A DNA stretch of 64,000 bases, taken from NCBI RefSeq assembly GCF_000382365.1, contig NZ_KB908218.1, positions 248,001-312,000 of the forward strand. Reading direction: 5' to 3'. Below are positions 54,063 to 64,000 of this stretch, piece by piece. How positions within the stretch are numbered: the first letter of the stretch is position 1; every line of letters begins with the position of its first letter. The position numbers were made by a program, and so were the translations under genes. Origin of the DNA: Pannonibacter phragmitetus DSM 14782. Its GTDB lineage: Bacteria > Pseudomonadota > Alphaproteobacteria > Rhizobiales > Stappiaceae. Below the pieces are notes generated by a model. That model was not told the DNA's origin. It saw only the letters and a list, made by a program, of their open reading frames with translations, and searched no databases.

Positions 54063-56741
<2,679 letters not shown>

Positions 56742-57258
56742 GTCGAGCACTCTCCTCTCAAGACCGGGCACGGCGGCGGGATGGTGCCTGCCCGGAGGAT
56801 TAAAGATCTCTGGTCCCGGCCGCTGCCGGATCTGACTGGCCTCTTGCCGGGCCTCGCCTTTGGTGCCGCACAGTCCCCGCCGCTGCCCGCAGGCGGGCAG
56901 GCCGGAGGCCGCTGTATGCTGCCCCTATAGCCGGTTTTGGCTTTTGCGGCGAGTCATGCCCGCAGCATCTGCAACTGGAACCCGTCTCCGGGTGCTATTT
57001 CAACCTTTTGGGCCGGCCTTCGGGACGCCTCGCAGTGAAAGGCTTTGACATCAAATATTGGGTTTATTTTTCAAAGGGCAACAGGGGTCAAGGACAAAGG
57101 CCCGCATTCAGTTTATGGGTGATCGAAAGCGCTTGAATGACATTGCATACTATTGTATACCGCGCTGAAAAATAACACTCAGCCCGCTTGCCCCGGCCCG
57201 CCAGAAGTGACCGCGATCCGGAGGTTGGCACTGACCAACAAGGGATTCCGGGATCACC
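56742..57258. other. Divergent acnA-acnB intergenic region
   Basis: About 520 bp without a gene. It holds promoter-like sequences for both aconitases, a TTGACA at 57045-57050, and the candidate promoter/operator at 57133-57161. No RNA gene or repeat was recognised in the rest. Confidence 0.6.
57133..57161 (+). promoter_or_regulatory. Candidate acnB promoter with GntR-like GTATAC sites
   Basis: TTGAAT (57133-57138) and TATACC (57156-57161) are 17 bp apart, about 98 bp before the acnB start. The core contains GCATAC (57145-57150) and GTATAC (57155-57160), the kind of element bound by several GntR/FadR-type regulators. Binding is inferred only. Confidence 0.4.
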
Positions 57259-60051
<2,793 letters not shown>

Positions 60052-60091
60052 GCCGCCAGAGCCATCTGAACCTCTGATGGCCTGACTTTCA

Positions 60092-60144
60092 GCGGCCGCC
60101 CGTTCGGTGAGGATCCTATCGGATCTGACCCGGACGGGCGGCCG
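60092..60144 (+). terminator. Long GC-rich hairpin after acnB
   Basis: CGGCCGCCCGT (60092-60102) pairs exactly with ACGGGCGGCCG (60134-60144), followed by TTCTGTTGT. It lies 40 bp past the acnB stop and covers the GTG at 60107 that opens the ccmA frame, arguing against that start. Confidence 0.6.
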
Positions 60145-60250
60145 TTCTGTTGTGAGGCGCAACTCTGCCCCTCCTCTACGCAGTTCTAGCTGCTTGCCAT
60201 CGTCCGGGGGGCATCCTAACAAGGACCGGAATGAAGCGCGGAGCTGTCCC

Positions 60251-60928
60251 CTGAAACTGATTGCCGACAAACTTGCCGTGGACCGGGGCGGGCGCCGGGT
60301 GTTTGCCGGGCTGGGCTTTGAGCTTGAGGCGGGCCGGGCGCTGGTCATCACCGGGGCCAATGGTGTCGGCAAGTCGACACTGCTGCGCACGCTGGCGGGC
60401 CTTGTGCCGGTAAGCGAGGGCAAGCTGACGCTGGAAGGCGGCGCCAGCGAGCGCAGCCTGGCCGAACACGCGCATTATTTCGGCCATGAAAGCGCAGTGA
60501 AGCGCGCCCTGAGCGTGCTGGAAAACCTTGAGTTCTGGCGCAGTTTCATGGCCCCGGCCCGGCCGGAGGGCTTTGACGGTGAGGTGCTGCAGCCGCTGGA
60601 AATTCTCGACCGGCTTGGCATCGTTCATACGGCGGACCTGCCTGCGGCCTATCTGTCGGCGGGGCAGACCCGGCGGCTGGCGCTGGCGCGCCTGTTCGTA
60701 ACGCCGCGCCCCATCTGGCTGATGGATGAGCCGACCTCGGCCCTCGACAAGGCCTCCGAAGCGCAGCTTCTCGGTTTCATGAACGCGCATCTGGCCGCAG
60801 GCGGGCAGATCATCACCGCCACCCATTCCGAGCTTGCGCTGCATCCCGCCGATGCGCTGCATCTGGCTGCGCCAGAGCTTGGGCAGGAGCAGGATGACGA
60901 GACCGCAGACGAGGGAGAAGGGGCATGA
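60251..60928 (+). CDS. ccmA: Heme-export ATPase CcmA (start codon uncertain)
   Basis: About 225 residues from the conserved start region (KLIADKLAVDRGGRRVFAGLGFELEAG). ABC motifs: Walker A TGANGVGKST, signature YLSAGQTRRLAL, Walker B IWLMDEPTSALD and the His switch in ATHSELAL. It drives CcmB-CcmC release of heme-CcmE during cytochrome c maturation. No ATG, GTG or TTG is in frame near the conserved start; a CTG at 60251 with GGAG upstream is the best candidate. Out-of-frame ATG at 60231 ends at 60254. The stop overlaps ccmB (ATGA). Confidence 0.85.
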   Translation: MKLIADKLAVDRGGRRVFAGLGFELEAGRALVITGANGVGKSTLLRTLAGLVPVSEGKLTLEGGASERSLAEHAHYFGHESAVKRALSVLENLEFWRSFMAPARPEGFDGEVLQPLEILDRLGIVHTADLPAAYLSAGQTRRLALARLFVTPRPIWLMDEPTSALDKASEAQLLGFMNAHLAAGGQIITATHSELALHPADALHLAAPELGQEQDDETADEGEGA

Positions 60929-61596
60929 ACGGCTGGTTCCTCGCACTTGTTGCCCGCGAGTTCCGCCTGGCCGTCCGGGTTGGCGGCGGGGCGCTGATCG
61001 GCGTGCTGTTCTTTCTGGCCGTGGTCACGGTCATTCCCTTTGGCGTCGGGCCGGATCTCAATCTCCTGTCCCGCATCGGCCCGGCCATCCTTTGGATCGG
61101 TGCGCTGCTGTCGGCGCTGCTGGGGCTCGACCGGCTGTTTCAGGCCGACCGGGACGACGGCTCGCTCGATCTGATGCTGATGGCCGGCCAGCCGCTGGAA
61201 CTGGTGGTGCTGGGCAAGTGCCTTGCCCATTGGGTGGCGACCGGCCTGCCGCTGGTGCTGGCTGCGCCCGTTCTGGCCGTTTTCCTCAATCTCGGGCCGG
61301 TGGCCATGGGGGCGGTGACGCTGACGCTGCTGGTGGGCACTCCCGCTCTGACGCTGATCGGGGCAATCGGCGCGGCGCTGACCGTGTCGCTGCGCCGGGG
61401 CGGTCTGCTGCTCGCGGTGCTGGTGGTGCCGCTGACGATCCCGGTGCTGATCTTCGGCGTGAGCGCGGCGGACGCTGCCGTGAATGACCCCGTGCCCTTC
61501 ATGACGCCGTTTCTGATCCTCTGCGCGCTGACGCTGTTCTCCGCCGTTCTCGGGCCGGTGGCCGCAGCGGCGGCGCTGCGCTTTGCGGCGGATTGA
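60925..61596 (+). CDS. ccmB: Heme exporter permease CcmB
   Basis: The 223-residue inner-membrane protein has about six helices, beginning LALVAREFRLAVRVGGGALIGVLFFLAVVTVIPFGVGPD and including RIGPAILWIGALLSALLGLDRLFQADRDDGSLDL, both typical of CcmB. It works with CcmA, CcmC and CcmD. Start ATG at 60925 overlaps the ccmA stop, implying coupling. A 143-bp gap separates it from ccmC. Confidence 0.95.
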   Translation: MNGWFLALVAREFRLAVRVGGGALIGVLFFLAVVTVIPFGVGPDLNLLSRIGPAILWIGALLSALLGLDRLFQADRDDGSLDLMLMAGQPLELVVLGKCLAHWVATGLPLVLAAPVLAVFLNLGPVAMGAVTLTLLVGTPALTLIGAIGAALTVSLRRGGLLLAVLVVPLTIPVLIFGVSAADAAVNDPVPFMTPFLILCALTLFSAVLGPVAAAAALRFAAD

Positions 61597-61739
61597 ACCC
61601 ATCAGGGCATGACGGTTTCGTGATTGGGGTCAGATGGGGGCTTGACCCAGCGCAAGGCAATGCGAAAACCCTTGAGGCATAGAGAGCGGACCTGCGGCCT
61701 TGCATTGCAGCGGCGGGTGAGAGGGATTAGAACCATTCC

Positions 61740-62507
61740 ATGGCACTTGTTGATCTGGCGAACCCGACCCGTTTCATGAGCCTTGCCCGGGCCATCCTGC
61801 CCTGGGCAACGGGCCTGTGTGTGCTGCTGTTTGCCATCGGGCTCTACATGACCTTCTTCGTGGCGCCGGAGGATTACCAGCAGGGCGATACGGTGCGGAT
61901 CATGTATATCCACGTACCGGCCGCCTGGCTGTCGATGATGTGCTATTCGGTCATGGCCCTGTCTTCTCTTGGCACGCTGGTGTGGAAGCACCCGCTGGCT
62001 GATGTCTCGGCAAAGGCGGCAGCCCCCCTGGGCGCTGCTTTCACCTTCATGGCGCTGATCACCGGTTCGCTCTGGGGCAAGCCCATGTGGGGCACCTATT
62101 GGGTCTGGGATGCGCGTCTGACCTCGGTACTGGTGCTCTTCATCATGTATCTGGGCCTCATGGCCCTGTGGCGGACGATGGATGACCCGATCCGGGCGGG
62201 CAAGGCGGCGGCCGTGCTGACACTGGCCGGGGTCATCAACCTGCCCATCATCAAATTCTCCGTCGACTGGTGGAACACGCTCCATCAGCCGGCCAGCGTC
62301 ATCCGCATGGACGGGCCGACGATCCACCCGGACCTGCTGTGGCCGCTGATGGTGATGGCGGCAGCCTTCACGCTGCTGTTCCTGGTGCTGCATGCCCATG
62401 CGATGATCAACGAAATCCTGCGGCGTCGGGTGCGGGCGCTGCGCATGCGGGCTGCCGCCGTGCGCCCGGCGGGCGCCAGCACCGCAACCCCTGTCGCGGC
62501 GGAGTGA
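61740..62507 (+). CDS. ccmC: Heme-binding inner-membrane protein CcmC
   Basis: The 255-residue protein has six helices and the Trp-rich heme-handling motif WGTYWVWDARLTS between conserved His residues (IMYIHVPAAWLSM; WNTLHQPASV). It loads heme onto CcmE. The ATG at 61740 has a distant AGAGGGA. It ends 7 bp before ccmD. Confidence 0.96.
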   Translation: MALVDLANPTRFMSLARAILPWATGLCVLLFAIGLYMTFFVAPEDYQQGDTVRIMYIHVPAAWLSMMCYSVMALSSLGTLVWKHPLADVSAKAAAPLGAAFTFMALITGSLWGKPMWGTYWVWDARLTSVLVLFIMYLGLMALWRTMDDPIRAGKAAAVLTLAGVINLPIIKFSVDWWNTLHQPASVIRMDGPTIHPDLLWPLMVMAAAFTLLFLVLHAHAMINEILRRRVRALRMRAAAVRPAGASTATPVAAE

Positions 62508-62514
62508 GGTGAGC

Positions 62515-62700
62515 ATGGCTGCCTTCGACCTGGGCCCCCACGCGGGCTTCATCATTGCTTCTTTCGTCATTTGCCTTGGCGTCGTGCTGGGCCTGACCGC
62601 CTGGGTGTGGCTGGACCGGCGGCGGCTCAATGCGGATCTGAAGACGCTGGAAGCGCAAGGTGTGCGCCGGCGCAAGGCAGCAGGGACGCAAGGCCAATGA
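62515..62700 (+). CDS. ccmD: Small heme-export protein CcmD
   Basis: About 61 residues with one membrane helix (HAGFIIASFVICLGVVLGLTAWVWLD) and a basic C-terminal tail, the standard CcmD form. It stabilises the CcmABC complex. The GTG at 62509 is in frame, but the ATG at 62515 has GAGG five bases upstream. Its stop overlaps the ccmG start (ATGA at 62697). Confidence 0.92.
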   Translation: MAAFDLGPHAGFIIASFVICLGVVLGLTAWVWLDRRRLNADLKTLEAQGVRRRKAAGTQGQ

Positions 62701-63314
62701 GCGCGCCGGACCAGTCTTCCGCTGCCAAGCCGGATGCGGGTTCCCGCCGCCGCATTCCTGTTTTCGCACTGCTGCCGCTGGTGATCTTCGCCGCGCTGGC
62801 GGTGCTGTTCATGTTCCAGATGTTCTTCGGGCGCGACCCGTCCGAACTGCCTTCGGCCCTGCTCAACAAGCCGGCCCCCCGCATGGAGCTTCCTGCGGTG
62901 GAGGGGCTGATGGACAAGGGCGTGCCTGTACCCGGCATCGCGGCGGCTGATCTGGATGGCGGCGTGTCCGTGGTCAATGTCTTCGCCTCCTGGTGCGTGC
63001 CCTGCCGTCAGGAGCATCCGGTGCTGGAGGAAATGGCGAAGGACGGCCGGTTCCGGATGTACGGGATAAACTACAAGGATCAGCCCGAAAACGCCCGCCG
63101 CTTCCTCGGCACGCTCGGCAACCCTTACGACAAGGTGGGCGCCGATGCCGGTGGCCGCGCGGCCATCGAATGGGGCGTCTATGGCGTGCCGGAGACCTAT
63201 GTGGTCGATGGCAAGGGCGTGATCCGCTACAAGTTCATCGGCCCGCTTTCGCCCGAAAGCTACGAGCGCGTGTTCCTGCCGCAGCTGGAACGGGTTCTGG
63301 CGGGCGGCAGCTGA
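62697..63314 (+). CDS. ccmG: Thiol:disulfide interchange protein CcmG/DsbE
   Basis: About 205 residues. An N-terminal membrane anchor (IPVFALLPLVIFAALAVLFMFQMFF) is followed by a periplasmic thioredoxin fold with the active site C100-VP-C103 (FASWCVPCRQEHP) and the cis-Pro region YGVPETYVVDGKG. It reduces apocytochrome c or CcmH for heme ligation. Coupled to ccmD by ATGA overlap; ccmE, ccmF and ccmH are not in the window. Confidence 0.95.
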   Translation: MSAPDQSSAAKPDAGSRRRIPVFALLPLVIFAALAVLFMFQMFFGRDPSELPSALLNKPAPRMELPAVEGLMDKGVPVPGIAAADLDGGVSVVNVFASWCVPCRQEHPVLEEMAKDGRFRMYGINYKDQPENARRFLGTLGNPYDKVGADAGGRAAIEWGVYGVPETYVVDGKGVIRYKFIGPLSPESYERVFLPQLERVLAGGS

Positions 63315-63331
63315 TTCCCGTGTTTTGATTA

Positions 63332-63374
63332 CAAGAACGCCGCCCGCTGCCGGAAGGCAGGGGCGGCGTTCTTG
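63332..63374. terminator. Bidirectional terminator-like hairpin between ccmG and TRAP permease
   Basis: CAAGAACGCCGCCC (63332-63345) pairs perfectly with GGGCGGCGTTCTTG (63361-63374), a 14-bp stem with a 15-nt loop, between convergent genes. T-runs are weak on both sides (TAATCAAAA on the reverse strand). Confidence 0.65.
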
Positions 63375-63416
63375 TCTCCGCGGCGGGGGTGGGCCTGCCG
63401 CAGCATCGGGTGGTTC

Positions 63417-64000
63417 TCAGCGTCCGGTGATGCCGGGGAAGGCGACCAGCAGACCGACAGCCAGCATCTGCAGGGCGATGAACGGCAGCAGCGCCCGGAA
63501 GATGATGCCCAGCGTGATGCCGGGAGGTGCCACGGACTTCAGATAGAAGGCTGCGGGACCAAAGGGCGGCGACAGGAACGAGATCTGCATGTTCATGCAG
63601 AACAGGACGCCGAACCACACCGGATCAAGGCCGAGCGACTTGATGATCGGCACGAAGATCGGCATCGTCAGCAGGGCAATGCCGACCCAGTCGAGGAAGG
63701 CGCCGAGGACGAACAGGATTGCCATCATCACCAGAACGATGACGGTGGGATTGTCCGAGATGCCGGTGATCATGCCCGAGACGAAGTTCACCCCGCCCAT
63801 CAGATTGTAGACGCCGACAATGGCCGTGGCACCGATGCCGATCCAGACGATCATGCCGACCGTGGACAGGGTCTGCATCGCCGCATCACGCAGCAGCTTG
63901 AACGAGAACTCGCCGCGCAGGATCGTGGACAGGAGCACGCCGCCGACGCCGATGGCTGAAGCTTCGGTCACGGAGGCGATGCCGCCATAGATCGAGCCCA
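63417..64000 (-). CDS. TRAP transporter large permease, C-terminal part (cut by window edge)
   Basis: The reverse-strand frame runs off the right edge and ends at 63417 (visible C-terminus of about 190 residues). DctM features: GGIASVTEASAIGVGGVLLS, LGAFLDWVGIALLTMPIFVPIIKSLGLDPVWFGVLFCMNMQISFLSPPFGPAAFYLKSV. It resembles the longer DctM proteins of TRAP systems. Distinct from the dctM at 40.5 kb. Its partners would lie beyond the edge. Confidence 0.88.
   Translation of the reverse strand, partial: GSIYGGIASVTEASAIGVGGVLLSTILRGEFSFKLLRDAAMQTLSTVGMIVWIGIGATAIVGVYNLMGGVNFVSGMITGISDNPTVIVLVMMAILFVLGAFLDWVGIALLTMPIFVPIIKSLGLDPVWFGVLFCMNMQISFLSPPFGPAAFYLKSVAPPGITLGIIFRALLPFIALQMLAVGLLVAFPGITGR

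Noticed and set aside
60107-60250. ccmA starting at the GTG at 60107
   Set aside because: It would lie inside a strong terminator hairpin (60092-60144) and add about 48 unconserved residues.

Overview
The window is a 64-kb piece of a GC-rich alphaproteobacterial chromosome, most likely Hyphomicrobiales (Rhizobiales-like). This rests on protein families and gene order: ftsE-ftsX-ydcF-plsC; purH-heparinase-rsmB-htpX; ftsK-lolA; a 1605-residue NAD-glutamate dehydrogenase; a CpdR-type receiver; a CenR-like regulator; a CtrA-type site. A Stappiaceae-like family is only a guess. Genes are densely packed, often with ATGA/GTGA overlaps. No tRNA, rRNA, CRISPR array, transposase or prophage was seen.

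Layout. 1-5.1 kb: envelope and division genes (plsC, ydcF, ftsX, ftsE leftward; zinc-ribbon protein, hpt, cpdR rightward) around a perfect CtrA-type box. 5.1-10 kb: CoA-ester lyase, DUF1737 protein, MFS transporter, chemoreceptor. 10-16.5 kb (leftward): purH, heparinase-like protein, rsmB, htpX. 16.6-24.1 kb (rightward): DUF1674/SdhAF4-like protein, aminotransferase, ftsK, lolA, an ATP-grasp ligase, DUF1992 protein, a HhH-GPD glycosylase. 24.1-24.9 kb: a sharply AT-rich islet with one orphan membrane protein. 25-26.4 kb: bioM-bioN without a local bioY. 26.6-28.8 kb: a complete queC-queD-queE-queF operon. 29.9-33.4 kb: ftsY, mtaB, dapF. 33.5-38 kb: L,D-transpeptidase, CenR-like regulator, cyclic-nucleotide-binding protein, msrQ, CNNM/CorC protein. 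37.9-43.2 kb: a LysR regulator divergent from a TRAP transporter operon that ends in a tautomerase-like protein and an alpha/beta hydrolase. 43.3-45.6 kb: leuD, argC and an AhpD-like protein. 45.7-51.4 kb: NAD-GDH and gluQRS. 51.4-53.8 kb: AEC transporter and a soluble hybrid histidine kinase. 54-60 kb: divergent acnA and acnB. 60.2-63.3 kb: ccmA-ccmB-ccmC-ccmD-ccmG. The right edge cuts a second TRAP large permease.

The window is mostly core metabolism (purine, queuosine, leucine, arginine, diaminopimelate, TCA), cytochrome c maturation, and division/envelope control. The accessory or unexplained parts are the AT-rich islet, three unrelated palindromic intergenic elements, several perfect inverted or direct repeats in promoter-like positions, the TRAP/tautomerase/hydrolase operon, the acnB next to acnA, and a ccmA with no canonical start codon. 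No clearly new multi-gene system is evident. The best candidates for new biology are the AT-rich orphan at about 24.1-24.8 kb and the TRAP-linked catabolic operon.
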